From contig JAEYZN010000006.1 in assembly GCA_023428025.1 (NCBI GenBank), forward strand, positions 74,165 through 138,164: 64,000 nt of DNA, given 5' to 3'. The position numbers were made by a program, and so were the translations under genes. The DNA is from Bacillota bacterium. GTDB taxonomy: Bacteria; Bacillota; Clostridia; Christensenellales; SZUA-584. The notes below the pieces were generated by a model that had not been told where the DNA came from, did no database searches, and was given only the letters and a program-made list of their open reading frames with translations. This document shows positions 52,279 to 61,705 of this stretch, in pieces (the stretch's first letter is position 1; each line of letters opens with the position of its first letter).

Positions 52279-52423
52279 ATGCAACTCCTTGGCCTGTCAA
52301 GATCAACATATCAGGGCCTTGCTGGATGATATATTGTCTTATATAGATTATAACATCTTTGGGTGGGGCGCAATGTTAAACTTGTGTGAAACAAGCCACA
52401 CTCATGCTCTAAAGACGGAAATG

Positions 52424-52455
52424 AAAAAGGCGACGGATAAAACCGCCGCGCCTTT
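52424..52455 (-). terminator. Terminator after the HU gene
   Basis: On the minus strand AAAGGCG and CGCCTTTTT pair around an inner GGCGG/CCGTC helix, ending in a T run. Confidence 0.75.
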
Positions 52456-52486
52456 CTGTTCCCTGAATGGTTGACTGTCAACAAGC

Positions 52487-52762
52487 TTATTTGCTGACGA
52501 TGTCTTTGAACGCTTTGCCGGGCTTGAAAGCCGGAGCGCTGGAAGCGGGAATGTCGATCTGCGCGCCCGTAGCCGGGTTGACGCCTTTTCTGGCCGCTCT
52601 CTGACGAAGCTCAAAGGAACCGAAGCCAGTCCACTGAACCTTATCGCCGCTGGCCAGAGTGCTTCCGATCACATCAACCAATGCAGCCAGAACAGCATCA
52701 GTGTCTTTCTTGGAGAGTTGAGCTTTTTCGGCAACAGCTGCCACTAAATCCGTTTTGTTCAT
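52487..52762 (-). CDS. hup: HU-family DNA-binding protein
   Basis: The 91-residue histone-like protein has MNKTDLVAAVAEKA, the GFGSFELRQRAARKG turn and the DNA-arm NPATGAQIDIPASSAPAFKPGK. It bends and compacts DNA as a dimer. AGGAGG precedes the ATG. It lies 82 bases after yabN, a common Firmicutes arrangement. Confidence 0.96.
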   Translation of the reverse strand: MNKTDLVAAVAEKAQLSKKDTDAVLAALVDVIGSTLASGDKVQWTGFGSFELRQRAARKGVNPATGAQIDIPASSAPAFKPGKAFKDIVSK

Positions 52763-52844
52763 TTAATGATCCTCCTGTGTATTTGTATTTGAGTTTTGTC
52801 GGGCAGTAATTCTTTTGGCCCTCTCAAACTGCTAACCAGATCGT

Positions 52845-54263
52845 TCAGCCTCCGGCGCCGCGCAGCGCCGTTTTGGCTTCTTCCCACAAAGCGTCGAGCG
52901 TCTCAATGCCGCAGCTTTGCATGTCCACATCCCGCTGGGCCGCCAGCTGCTCCACCAGCGCGAACCGGGAAATAAATTTGTCCGTGGCCTTTTGCAGCGC
53001 TGTTTCCGGTTCCACGCCCAGCAGCCTCACCACATTCACGGCCGCGAACAGCAGGTCCCCGCATTCTTCGGCCAGCGCTTCCTGGCCCGTCTCGGCCAGC
53101 ACCTCGGCCATCTCTTCCTTAAGCTTGTCCACCGCCTGCGCCGCATCGGGGAAGTCGAAGCCCACGTGCGCCGCCTTATGCTGCACCTTGCCGCTGCGCA
53201 TCAGCGCGGGCATGCTCTTGGGCACGCTTTTCAGCACATCCGTCTGCGTATGCTGGCCACGCTCCGCCTTCTTGATCTGCTCCCAGTTGTTCACCACATC
53301 CTGCGGCGTATCCGCGACAGCGTCGCCGAAAATGTGGGTGTGCCGAGAGATCATCTTGCGGCAGATCGCGGTGGTCACATCGGTGATATCGAACTCGCCC
53401 TGCTGCTCCGCAATGCGCGCATGGAACACCACCTGCAGCAGCACGTCGCCCAGTTCGTCCGCCAGAGCGTCCATATCGTCGTCGTCGATCGCCTCCAGCA
53501 CTTCGTAGCCTTCCTCGATGAGATACCGCTTCAAGCTGGCGTGCGTCTGAGCCTTGTCCCACGGGCAGCCGCTGCGTGATCGCAGCCGCGCCATCACATC
53601 CAGCAAATCCACGAACGTGAAGCGGTTTTTGCGCACCATGCCGCAGGGAACGATTACCACGCTAGTATAATAACCGTAGGAAGCCGCGACGTCAAGCTGA
53701 CAGAGCAAAATGTTTTCACCTTTGCCGCTGCGCGTGTCCGCAAGGAACACCGGATACTCGTCTCCGTACCAGGATGCCAGCCTCAGCTTCAGATCGGAAG
53801 CCTTAAAGCGGCTGTCGATCTCGTTGACCGCCAGCACCAGAGAGGTATCGCTGATGCGGGAGAAGGTGGAGGCCGTGTGGACGCACACCCCGGCCGAGCC
53901 GTCAATCAATCCGGCGGCAAAAGCCGCGCACAGCGCCGGATCGCCTCCGGATATCACGCTGACATGACCGCCGCCGTCCAGCACGCGCCGGACGAGCGTG
54001 GCGGCAATGCGGTTGAGGTAGACGTCGCCCAGCGTCACGAACAGCAGTCCATCCTTTAAAAGAAAGGAGCAGGCGCTCTCCGTCAGCGCGTCAAAATCCT
54101 CGGACGCGTCATAGAAGTCATCCAGAGTCTGATATTCGAAACGGAAGTCAGGCCCGCCGATATGGCCTGTCTGAAGCACGACCGCGCTGGCGCTGGCCGC
54201 CGTCTGCCTGACCTCATCGTTTATTCTTCCGTCCGGACTCATGCTGCCAATGGTGATGTTCAT
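52845..54263 (-). CDS. yabN: YabN: tetrapyrrole-methylase-like plus MazG pyrophosphohydrolase
   Basis: The 472-residue protein has a divergent tetrapyrrole methylase-like domain (about 1-215) and a MazG half with duplicated EExxE...ExxD motifs (SGCPWDKAQTHASLKRYLIEE, ELGDVLLQVVFHA, then EEMAEVLAE...EECGDLLFA). MazG domains hydrolyse (d)NTPs. The methylase domain has lost the GxGPGD start. GGAGACAG precedes the ATG, one base after the flippase stop. The yabM-yabN order is as in Bacillus. Confidence 0.9.
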   Translation of the reverse strand: MNITIGSMSPDGRINDEVRQTAASASAVVLQTGHIGGPDFRFEYQTLDDFYDASEDFDALTESACSFLLKDGLLFVTLGDVYLNRIAATLVRRVLDGGGHVSVISGGDPALCAAFAAGLIDGSAGVCVHTASTFSRISDTSLVLAVNEIDSRFKASDLKLRLASWYGDEYPVFLADTRSGKGENILLCQLDVAASYGYYTSVVIVPCGMVRKNRFTFVDLLDVMARLRSRSGCPWDKAQTHASLKRYLIEEGYEVLEAIDDDDMDALADELGDVLLQVVFHARIAEQQGEFDITDVTTAICRKMISRHTHIFGDAVADTPQDVVNNWEQIKKAERGQHTQTDVLKSVPKSMPALMRSGKVQHKAAHVGFDFPDAAQAVDKLKEEMAEVLAETGQEALAEECGDLLFAAVNVVRLLGVEPETALQKATDKFISRFALVEQLAAQRDVDMQSCGIETLDALWEEAKTALRGAGG

Positions 54264-54264
54264 G

Positions 54265-55884
54265 TTACTGTCTCCAGAATCCGAGTTTGTTTATCAGGCT
54301 TGTCAGGCGTCCGCCGCCCGGTATGTATTCCATATCCGCCTTCCGCAGCGAACCGGTGAGGAAGAGCATGATCACGTACACAATGATGGCGGCCAGAATG
54401 GACACCAGCGTGGACGACGTGTTGCCGTGGCTGACGGAAAACCAGCCGTAAACCAGATATGCCACAAGCCCCATCGCAGCCGATGAAACGATGGGCATGA
54501 TAAAGCCCGAGAAGAACCGTATATCCGGCCTGGTGAGCCGCGCGACGCTGATCACGTTCAGCACGGCGGCGATGCCGTAGCATGCGGCGGTGCCGATGGC
54601 CGCGCCGTTGATGTTGAGTTCGGGTATGCGGATCAGCACAAGGCTCAGCACCACCTTCACAGCTGCGCCAATGGCGAGATTAATCACAGGTTTGTTTTGA
54701 TGACCCGCTCCCTGCAAGATGCCCGTCATCGTTTGAAGCACCGTTAAAAACAGAACCCCCACAGAGAGGATACGTAGCAACTGGCCGCCCAGGACAAGCT
54801 CATCGGGCTTGAGACCGGCCGAATACAGCAGTTTTATGATTGGCTCCGCCAATATGTACATGCCGACGGCGCAAGGAAGGCCAATCAACATGGACAGCTT
54901 GAAGCCCATAGCGGAACGCGCGCTCACTGCGGGTAAATTGTTTTGCGCCCGTGCTTCGGAGATGGCCGGTACCAGGCTCATACACAGCGCGAGTGACAAC
55001 ACGGCGGGCATATTGATGAGAGGATTGACGGAGCCGGTAAGAACGCCAAAACTGGCGTCTGCAACTTCTTCAGCAAAACCTGTGGACATCATGAGGTTTT
55101 TGACCAATAGCGTATCCAGCAAGCTGACAAGGGGCATGACACATGCGCCAATAATAATTGGGATGGCGATACGAAACAGCTCAGCAGTTAACTTTTTACT
55201 TGAGACAGCAATGGAGGATTGGCTGTGCCGCCGCTTCTCCTTAATATCGCCCTTCTTGCGGTTGTACATGATGACAATAACGACGAGCGCACAAATCTCA
55301 GAAATAGAAATGCCCAACAGCGCACCCGCAGCGCCATACTGCACACCTTTTGAAGACCAGAGATAAGCCAACAAAAGTCCTGCGCCTAATTTAATTATTT
55401 GCTCGACGAGTTGGGTGATGGCCGTGGGGGACATCATCTGGAGTCCCTGAAAATAACCACGGTAAGCGGAAAGAACGGATACAAAGAACAGCGCGGGAGC
55501 GATAAGCATCAACCCCAGCGTCGCTTCGGGATACCCGGCTACTCTTGCAATAATACCGGATAAAGCCAGCATTAGCACAGTCGTGATCACCCCGATAATT
55601 AAAAGGGCTTTGAATGCGTTTTTGAACACACTATGCGCGCCACGATAGTCGCCGGTCGTTACGCGTTCAGAAACCATACGGGAAATGGCGGTTGGTAACC
55701 CCGCGGTCGATAACACCAAAAGCGCGGCGTATATAGGATAGGCAGCCTGATAATAGGCGACACCTGTTGCACCTATGATATTAGTCAGGGGTATTCGAAA
55801 CACGGCTCCGATGAATTTTACGACCAAACCCGCCAGCCCCAGTATGGCCGCGCCTTTCACAAAACTCTTTTGACCTTTCGTCAT
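54265..55884 (-). CDS. SpoVB/YabM-type polysaccharide flippase (MOP superfamily)
   Basis: This 539-residue protein with about 14 membrane segments belongs to the SpoVB/YabM/MurJ-like group: ILGLAGLVVKFIGAVFRIPLTNIIG start, YYQAAYPIYAALLVLSTAGLPTAISRMV, YRGYFQGLQMMSPTAITQLVEQ. Members flip lipid-linked wall or spore-cortex precursors. The ATG at 55884 follows GGGAG; the ATG four codons upstream has no site. A consensus-like promoter lies 50-80 bases upstream. The adjacent yabN and hup genes recall the Bacillus yabM-yabN-yabO cluster. Confidence 0.9.
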   Translation of the reverse strand: MTKGQKSFVKGAAILGLAGLVVKFIGAVFRIPLTNIIGATGVAYYQAAYPIYAALLVLSTAGLPTAISRMVSERVTTGDYRGAHSVFKNAFKALLIIGVITTVLMLALSGIIARVAGYPEATLGLMLIAPALFFVSVLSAYRGYFQGLQMMSPTAITQLVEQIIKLGAGLLLAYLWSSKGVQYGAAGALLGISISEICALVVIVIMYNRKKGDIKEKRRHSQSSIAVSSKKLTAELFRIAIPIIIGACVMPLVSLLDTLLVKNLMMSTGFAEEVADASFGVLTGSVNPLINMPAVLSLALCMSLVPAISEARAQNNLPAVSARSAMGFKLSMLIGLPCAVGMYILAEPIIKLLYSAGLKPDELVLGGQLLRILSVGVLFLTVLQTMTGILQGAGHQNKPVINLAIGAAVKVVLSLVLIRIPELNINGAAIGTAACYGIAAVLNVISVARLTRPDIRFFSGFIMPIVSSAAMGLVAYLVYGWFSVSHGNTSSTLVSILAAIIVYVIMLFLTGSLRKADMEYIPGGGRLTSLINKLGFWRQ

Positions 55885-55934
55885 AACGACTCCCATTTGC
55901 TGTATAAATTTACTAATTGACTTTACCTTTTTGA

Positions 55935-55963
55935 ATTATATTATAAAACCCTCTGTTTGCCAA
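55935..55963 (-). promoter_or_regulatory. Promoter of the flippase-yabN-hup operon
   Basis: On the minus strand TTGGCA, 17 bases, perfect TATAAT. Confidence 0.65.
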
Positions 55964-56238
55964 TGCCAATCCCCATTTATCGGCATTATTCGCACTTTTC
56001 AGCACTCATGCCTGCTGTTAAGCCGCATAATGATGAAATGGCTATGAGTATACGCAATGCATACAAAATGATATAAATAACGCCGCAGTTCCCCGGATTG
56101 AATATATTACAATGTTTATGGCTGTGCTGGAAATATAATGACACAACAAGGACTCCGGCTATACCGACTCTTTATTATAATGAAATAAATATCAACTGAA
56201 CTCATATTTTTACGAGTTTGTGCGAATATTATCAATCG

Positions 56239-56267
56239 TTGACAAAGAAAAAGTACGGTGCTATATT
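56239..56267 (+). promoter_or_regulatory. Promoter of the ech-hyp operon
   Basis: A perfect TTGACA, exactly 17 bases, TATATT, 66 bases before echA. Confidence 0.85.
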
Positions 56268-56333
56268 TTGTTGGTTATTAAGAGTTTTTATTATTTATAT
56301 GAGTTTGACAGGTTGTATCACAGGAGAATATAA

Positions 56334-58238
56334 ATGTCGCTGCTAGTACTGCTGATTCTCATCCCGTTGCTGGCTGCTGTTTTGATGCCGTTTATCAAAA
56401 ACAGCACGCTGCGCAACATAATTATTATTCTGGCCACAATGACGATTGCGGCGCTGGCCGTGGTTCTGGCTGTCAAGAACTTCACCGTCGCCGAAGAATA
56501 CTACCTTGTCCAGTCGGTGGAAGTGAATCTCGCTCTGTTTGCCATCGAAACGCTGGTGACGCTTTATATTATCTATGTCACCATACGGAACAAAAAGTTC
56601 CTGATCACCGCGCTGTCGATTGTACAGATGGCGGCGCTGATGTGGTACGAGCTGTCCGGTCATCATCTCACGGAGTCTCTCAGCCATCACTTCTTTATCG
56701 ACAAGCTGAGCATCATCATGGTGATCATCATCGCCTTTGTCGGCGGGCTGATCTGCATCTACTCCATATCATATATGAAGCATTATCACGAACATCATAA
56801 GGAAGTGAAGGACAGGAGAAACATGTTTTTTGCTGTTATCTTCATGTTCTTTTCCGCGATGTTCGGCATCGTGCTGTTCAACGACCTCGTATGGATATTC
56901 CTGTTCTGGGAGATCACCACGGTCTGCTCCTTCCTGCTGATCGGGTATACGCAAACGCCGGAAGCAAAGCGGAACGCGTTCACCGCGCTGCTTTACAACA
57001 CGATCGGCAGCGTGTTCTTCGCGGCGGGTATCATCTTCTTTGGCACCGTGCTGCATGTGACCGAGCTGAAGGATATCCTGGAAATGGACAAGACAGGGCT
57101 GCTGGCCATTCCCGCGCTGTTTATCGCCATTGCCGGGCTCACAAAATCCGCTCAGATGCCGTTTTCCAAATGGCTGCTGGGGGCGATGGTGGCGCCCACG
57201 CCCACATCCGCGCTGCTGCATTCATCCACGATGGTGAAGGCGGGCGTCTATATGATACTGCGGATCGCACCGCTGCTTGCGGGCAACATGGCCGGATATT
57301 TCATCGTGCTGGTGGGCGGGGTCACGTTCCTCGCAGCCTCCATCATTGCGGTATCGCAGAACGACGGCAAAAAGGTGCTGGCTTATTCCACGATCGCCAA
57401 CCTGGGGCTGATCGTATCGTGCGCGGGCATCGGCACGTATGAATCGCTCTGGGCCGCCATATTCCTGATCATATTCCATGCCGTGTCCAAATCGCTCATG
57501 TTCCTGTCCGTGGGGTCCGTCGAAGGACTGATGGGCAGCCGCGACATTGAGGACATGCACGGCCTGATCGTCAAGCTGCCGGTGATGGCGATCATGCTGA
57601 CGATCGGCATTGCGGGCATGTTCCTCGCGCCGTTCGGCATGCTGATCTCCAAATGGGCGGCGATGAAGGCGTTCCTCGATTCCAAGAACATGATCATGCT
57701 GCTGCTGCTGGTGTTCGGCAGCGCGGCCACGCTGTTCTACTGGACGAAGTGGCTGGGCAAGCTGGTGGCGATCCGGCATCAGAGCGAGCGGCTGGACGTG
57801 AAAGCGCCGAGGGCGGAACTGACGGCGCTGTACGCGCTGGCCGCGTTTACCGTGGCCAACTGCCTGCTGTTCCCGATCGTGTCTCAGTATATGGTGGAGC
57901 CGTTCCTGACACGGCTGTTCGGTTCGTCACAGGTCATCATCGGCCTTGGGAACCAGCAGATCATGCTGATGCTGCTGGCAATGATACTGATACTGCCGGT
58001 GGGCCTGAGCTTCCTTACGCGGGGAGGCAAGCTGACCACCGTCTATATGGGCGGCATCAACTCGGGCGACAACCGCCATTTTGCGGGCGCGGGCGGCGAG
58101 ATGAAGCGCATGTATCTCGCCAACTGGTATATGGACCGTTATTTCGGAGAGGAAAGACTGTTTAAGATCGCGGCGCTGCTGGCTGCCGCGCTGCTGATAT
58201 TTGCATTGATTTACCTGACGGGGAGTACATTGGGATGA
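56334..58238 (+). CDS. echA: Ech hydrogenase subunit A (NuoL-like ion-pumping subunit)
   Basis: The 634-residue protein with about 16 membrane segments belongs to the proton-conducting membrane transporter family. It has the functional SAQMPFSKWLLGAMVAPTP block with Lys, TALLYNTIGSVFF and STMVKAGVYMI. It translocates H+ or Na+ driven by electron transfer from ferredoxin to protons. AGGAGA precedes ATG 56334. It is the first gene of an echABCDEF set and overlaps echB by 4 bases. Confidence 0.9.
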   Translation: MSLLVLLILIPLLAAVLMPFIKNSTLRNIIIILATMTIAALAVVLAVKNFTVAEEYYLVQSVEVNLALFAIETLVTLYIIYVTIRNKKFLITALSIVQMAALMWYELSGHHLTESLSHHFFIDKLSIIMVIIIAFVGGLICIYSISYMKHYHEHHKEVKDRRNMFFAVIFMFFSAMFGIVLFNDLVWIFLFWEITTVCSFLLIGYTQTPEAKRNAFTALLYNTIGSVFFAAGIIFFGTVLHVTELKDILEMDKTGLLAIPALFIAIAGLTKSAQMPFSKWLLGAMVAPTPTSALLHSSTMVKAGVYMILRIAPLLAGNMAGYFIVLVGGVTFLAASIIAVSQNDGKKVLAYSTIANLGLIVSCAGIGTYESLWAAIFLIIFHAVSKSLMFLSVGSVEGLMGSRDIEDMHGLIVKLPVMAIMLTIGIAGMFLAPFGMLISKWAAMKAFLDSKNMIMLLLLVFGSAATLFYWTKWLGKLVAIRHQSERLDVKAPRAELTALYALAAFTVANCLLFPIVSQYMVEPFLTRLFGSSQVIIGLGNQQIMLMLLAMILILPVGLSFLTRGGKLTTVYMGGINSGDNRHFAGAGGEMKRMYLANWYMDRYFGEERLFKIAALLAAALLIFALIYLTGSTLG

Positions 58239-59095
58239 GCTGGCCGCATGCATTGATATACATCGTACTGGCGCCGTTTTTAGGCGGGCTGCTCGCAGGA
58301 GTAGACCTTAAGATCACCGCACGGATGCAGGGCAGACAGGGACCGCCCATACTTCAGCCGTTTTACGACGTGATGAAGCTGCTGCGCAAGGAGCCCGCCA
58401 TCGTCAACCACGCGGAGACGTTCCTGGTGATCATGTTCCTGCTGTTCATGATCGCGACCGGGGTGATCTTTTTCTCCGGCGGAGACCTGCTGCTGGTGAT
58501 ATTCGCGCTTACGCTGTCCAGCATATTCCTGCTGATGGCCGCATACTCCACCAACTCGCCTTACAGCAACCTAGGGGCGGACCGCGAGCTGCTGGCGATG
58601 ATGACGTATGAACCCATGGTGCTGTTCACCGCGATGGGCTTTTATCTGGCGGATAATTCCTTCTCGGTCGGCAGCATCGCCATGTCGGAGATACCGCCGA
58701 TTATCTATCTGCCCGGCATATTCGTTGGGTTTGTGTTCATCCTCTCGTTCAAATTCCGCAAGTCGCCGTTTGACATCAGCACCTCGCACCACGCGCACCA
58801 GGAGCTGGTCTCCGGCCTGACCACCGAGTTTTCCGGCCCCACGCTGGCCGTCGTGGAGATCACGCACTGGTATGAGAACATCATGCTGCTGGGCTTCGTC
58901 TACCTGTTCTTTTCGTGGAAGGCGGCGTTCAGCCCGGCCATAGCGGTCGCCGTCTGTCTGGTTGTCTACTTCCTCGAGATATTGATGGACAATTCGTTCG
59001 CGCGTGTGCGCTGGAAATGGGCGCTCAAAACGGTGTGGGCGGTAACGGCGACGGTGGGTTTTTTGAATCTGGTCATACTATCTTTGGTTCTGTGA
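58235..59095 (+). CDS. echB: Ech hydrogenase subunit B (NuoH-like)
   Basis: The 286-residue membrane protein of the NADH dehydrogenase subunit 1 family has GVDLKITARMQGRQGPPILQP and FDISTSHHAHQELVSG, which anchor the hydrophilic arm, and about eight membrane segments. It couples the hydrogenase module to the ion-pumping subunit. It starts in the echA stop (ATGA). Confidence 0.92.
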   Translation: MSWPHALIYIVLAPFLGGLLAGVDLKITARMQGRQGPPILQPFYDVMKLLRKEPAIVNHAETFLVIMFLLFMIATGVIFFSGGDLLLVIFALTLSSIFLLMAAYSTNSPYSNLGADRELLAMMTYEPMVLFTAMGFYLADNSFSVGSIAMSEIPPIIYLPGIFVGFVFILSFKFRKSPFDISTSHHAHQELVSGLTTEFSGPTLAVVEITHWYENIMLLGFVYLFFSWKAAFSPAIAVAVCLVVYFLEILMDNSFARVRWKWALKTVWAVTATVGFLNLVILSLVL

Positions 59096-59107
59096 AGGTA
59101 TAAGTAA

Positions 59108-59572
59108 ATGGGAAGTTTCAGCAAATCACCATGGGTGATACATTATAACGGATCCAGCTGCAACGGCTGCGACATAGAGGTGCTGGCCTGCCTGACGCCG
59201 CTGTACGATTTGGAGCGTTTTGGCATCATCAACACCGGCAACCCCAAGCATGCCGACATTCTGCTGGTGACCGGCGGCGTCAACGCGCAGGGGGAGAGCG
59301 TCCTCAAGCAGATATATGAGCAGATGCCCAGCCCGAAGGCTGTGGTGGCTGTGGGCATATGCGCCACCAGTGGCGGTATATTCGCCGACTGCTATAACAT
59401 CATCGGCGGCGCGGACAAGGCAGTGCCGGTGGATGTGTATGTACCCGGCTGTGCGGCGCGGCCCGAGGCCATCATCGACGGCGTCATCAAGGCGGCGCAT
59501 ATATTGGACGAAAAGTACAAAGAACTGAAGATATCCAAGAAGAAAGCAAAGAAAACGGGAGTTATGCCATGA
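59108..59572 (+). CDS. echC: Ech hydrogenase subunit C (small subunit, NuoB-like)
   Basis: The 154-residue protein with proximal 4Fe-4S ligands Cys18 and Cys21 (SSCNGCDIEVLAC), Cys85 (VGICATSGG) and Cys115 (VPGCAARPEAI). It relays electrons to the [NiFe] site in EchE. GAAGGTATAAG precedes ATG 59108, and it overlaps echD by 4 bases. Confidence 0.93.
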   Translation: MGSFSKSPWVIHYNGSSCNGCDIEVLACLTPLYDLERFGIINTGNPKHADILLVTGGVNAQGESVLKQIYEQMPSPKAVVAVGICATSGGIFADCYNIIGGADKAVPVDVYVPGCAARPEAIIDGVIKAAHILDEKYKELKISKKKAKKTGVMP

Positions 59573-59922
59573 AGCCCGAACAGGAAATCACAAGCATCTC
59601 GCCGGTGGAGCTTCTCGACCGCGCGAGCGATTTGAAGGAGCAGGGCTGCCGTCTGGTGCAGATATGCTGCAGTAGAAAGGGCGAGGCGCTGGAGCTGGAC
59701 TATTCCTTCGACCGGAATTATCAGCTGGTCGGCCTGAAGCTGTCCGTGAAGCCGCAGGACGAGATCACGAGCATCAGCGCGGTATTCCCGCCCGCGTTTT
59801 TATATGAGAACGAGATCGAATCGCTTTTCGGCCTGAAGGTGCTGCACAAGGCGGTGGACTTCGGCGGAAAGCTTTACCAGACAGCGAAGCAGGCGCCATT
59901 TGCCGGGAAGGACGGTGAATAA
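59569..59922 (+). CDS. echD: Ech hydrogenase subunit D (NuoC-like)
   Basis: The 117-residue protein with the NuoC-like block SAVFPPAFLYENEIESLFGLKV. It is a structural partner of the large subunit. The start overlaps the echC stop (ATGA) and echE begins 2 bases after its end. Confidence 0.88.
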   Translation: MKPEQEITSISPVELLDRASDLKEQGCRLVQICCSRKGEALELDYSFDRNYQLVGLKLSVKPQDEITSISAVFPPAFLYENEIESLFGLKVLHKAVDFGGKLYQTAKQAPFAGKDGE

Positions 59923-59924
59923 GC

Positions 59925-61004
59925 ATGGGTAAACGCAGCGTTATCCCGTTCGGACCCCAGCATCCGGTGCTGCCGGAGCCGATCCATCTGGATCTCGTGA
60001 TTGAGGACGAGCGCGTGGTGGAGGCGATACCCTCCATCGGGTTTATCCACCGCGGCCTCGAGAAGCTGGCGGAGACCCGCGACTACGTGGACTATGTCTA
60101 CGTGGCGGAGCGGGTGTGCGGCATCTGCAGCTTCATGCACGGCATGGGCTACTGCATGGCCGTGGAAGACATCATGAACGTGGAACTGCCGCCGCGCGCG
60201 CTGTACCTGCGTGTGATATGGGCGGAGCTTTCCAGGATACACAGCCACCTGCTCTGGATGGGGCTGTTGGCGGATTCGTTCGGCTTCGAGAACCTGTTCA
60301 TGCAATGCTGGCGCCTGCGCGAGAAGGTGCTGGACATATTCGAAATGACGACGGGCGGCCGCGTGATATTCTCCGTGTGCAAGGTGGGCGGCGTCCGTAA
60401 GGACATCGACGAAGACAGCCAAAAGATCATCCTCAAAACGCTGGAGGAGGTCGGCCACGCGTTCAGGACGCTGGAAAAGACCTTTCTGCAGGACAGGTCG
60501 GTGCAGCACCGCCTGAAGGGCATCGGCGTGCTGACGGCGGAAGAGGCGCATACGCTCGGCGCGGTGGGCCCCATGTTGCGCGCCAGCGGCGTGGCGCAGG
60601 ACATGCGCAAGACCGGTTATGCCGTGTATAATGAGCTGGAGTTCGAGATCCCCACCAGCCCGGACGGGGACAGCTACGCCCGGTGCGATGTGCGCATGAA
60701 AGAGATACATACATCCATCGACCTCATCCGCCAGACCATCGGCAAGATACCTGAAAGCGAGATCTCCGTGAAGGTGACGGGATCGCCCAACGGACAGAGC
60801 TTTATCCGCGTGGAGCAGCCGCGCGGCGAGGCATTCTACCATGTGCGCGCGGGCGGCACCAAGTTCCTGGAGCGCTTCCGTGTGCGCACGCCCACGTTCG
60901 CGAACCTGCCCGCGCTGCTGAAGATACTCGAAGGGCGCAGCCTGGCCAACGTGCCCGTGCTGATCCTCACGATCGACCCATGCATCAGCTGCACAGAGAG
61001 GTGA
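59925..61004 (+). CDS. echE: Ech hydrogenase subunit E ([NiFe] large subunit, NuoD-like)
   Basis: The 359-residue catalytic subunit with both nickel-binding pairs: RVCGIC (Cys65/Cys68) and DPCISC (Cys353/Cys356). The protein ends immediately at DPCISCTER, so there is no C-terminal extension for a maturation protease to remove. The presence of four cysteines separates it from true complex I NuoD. It evolves or takes up H2 using reduced ferredoxin. The hyp maturation genes follow. Confidence 0.94.
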   Translation: MGKRSVIPFGPQHPVLPEPIHLDLVIEDERVVEAIPSIGFIHRGLEKLAETRDYVDYVYVAERVCGICSFMHGMGYCMAVEDIMNVELPPRALYLRVIWAELSRIHSHLLWMGLLADSFGFENLFMQCWRLREKVLDIFEMTTGGRVIFSVCKVGGVRKDIDEDSQKIILKTLEEVGHAFRTLEKTFLQDRSVQHRLKGIGVLTAEEAHTLGAVGPMLRASGVAQDMRKTGYAVYNELEFEIPTSPDGDSYARCDVRMKEIHTSIDLIRQTIGKIPESEISVKVTGSPNGQSFIRVEQPRGEAFYHVRAGGTKFLERFRVRTPTFANLPALLKILEGRSLANVPVLILTIDPCISCTER

Positions 61005-61011
61005 GTGCACG

Positions 61012-61350
61012 ATGTCTGTGATGTTTTTTTCCAAAAGCGCCCTGAAAAACCTGGCCTCCAAACCGGCGACGCTGATGTATCCCTATAAGAAGCGCGCGTT
61101 CTTTGACCGCACGCGGGGGCATATCGAGATCGCCATCGGCGACTGCATATTCTGCGGCATATGCCAGAAGCGCTGCCCGTCGGGCAGCATCCGCGTTGAG
61201 AAGCCGGGCAAGCGCTGGGAGATCGACCGCTTGAAGTGCATCCAGTGCAACGCGTGCGTGGAGAACTGTCCCAAAAAGTGCCTGACCATGAAAAACGACT
61301 ACACCACGCCCGACGTGGCGAAGTCGACGGACGTGTTCACCGGTGCATGA
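61012..61350 (+). CDS. echF: Ech hydrogenase subunit F (2[4Fe-4S] ferredoxin-like)
   Basis: The 112-residue protein has CIFCGICQKRCPSG and CIQCNACVENCPKK, i.e. two 4Fe-4S clusters, preceded by the NuoI-like KPATLMYPYKKR segment. It accepts electrons from soluble ferredoxin. AGAGGTGAG precedes ATG 61012. It overlaps hypA by 8 bases. Confidence 0.93.
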   Translation: MSVMFFSKSALKNLASKPATLMYPYKKRAFFDRTRGHIEIAIGDCIFCGICQKRCPSGSIRVEKPGKRWEIDRLKCIQCNACVENCPKKCLTMKNDYTTPDVAKSTDVFTGA

Positions 61351-61705
61351 GTATCCCATCACGCTGGAGATCATCCGCATCGCCGAGGAAACGGCCCGGA
61401 AGCACGGCGCGGACCACGTGGGAAAGATTGCGCTGGTGATCGGGGACCTGTCCGGCTACGTGGGCGAGAGCGTGAACATGTATTTCGACGAGATATCCAA
61501 AGGCACCGCCTGCGAGGGCTGCCGCCTGGAGATCACGCGGATACGCCCCATGGTCAAGTGTTCGGACTGCGGGCATACATTTGAAAGGAAGCCGTTCTCG
61601 TTTGAGTGCCCGGCCTGCGGCGGGCAGGCGGTGCCCACGCAGATCGGAACGGAGTTCTATATCGACCATATTGAAATTAAAAACGAAAAAGAAGATAATG
61701 GATAA
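61343..61705 (+). CDS. hypA: Hydrogenase nickel incorporation protein HypA
   Basis: The 120-residue HypA with the N-terminal nickel ligand His2 (MHEYPIT) and zinc motif CSDC (73/76) ... CPAC (89/92). It delivers nickel to the large subunit together with HypB. The start is GTG 61343 inside echF; it overlaps hypB by 8 bases. Confidence 0.93.
   Translation: MHEYPITLEIIRIAEETARKHGADHVGKIALVIGDLSGYVGESVNMYFDEISKGTACEGCRLEITRIRPMVKCSDCGHTFERKPFSFECPACGGQAVPTQIGTEFYIDHIEIKNEKEDNG

Larger units (their letters stand above)
55897..56333. other. AT-rich divergent promoter region
   Basis: This 437-base stretch between divergent operons is AT-rich and contains one promoter for each side. It also has the dyad AACTC-10-GAGTT (about 56199-56219) just upstream of the hydrogenase promoter, a possible regulator site. 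No gene is seen. Confidence 0.5.
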
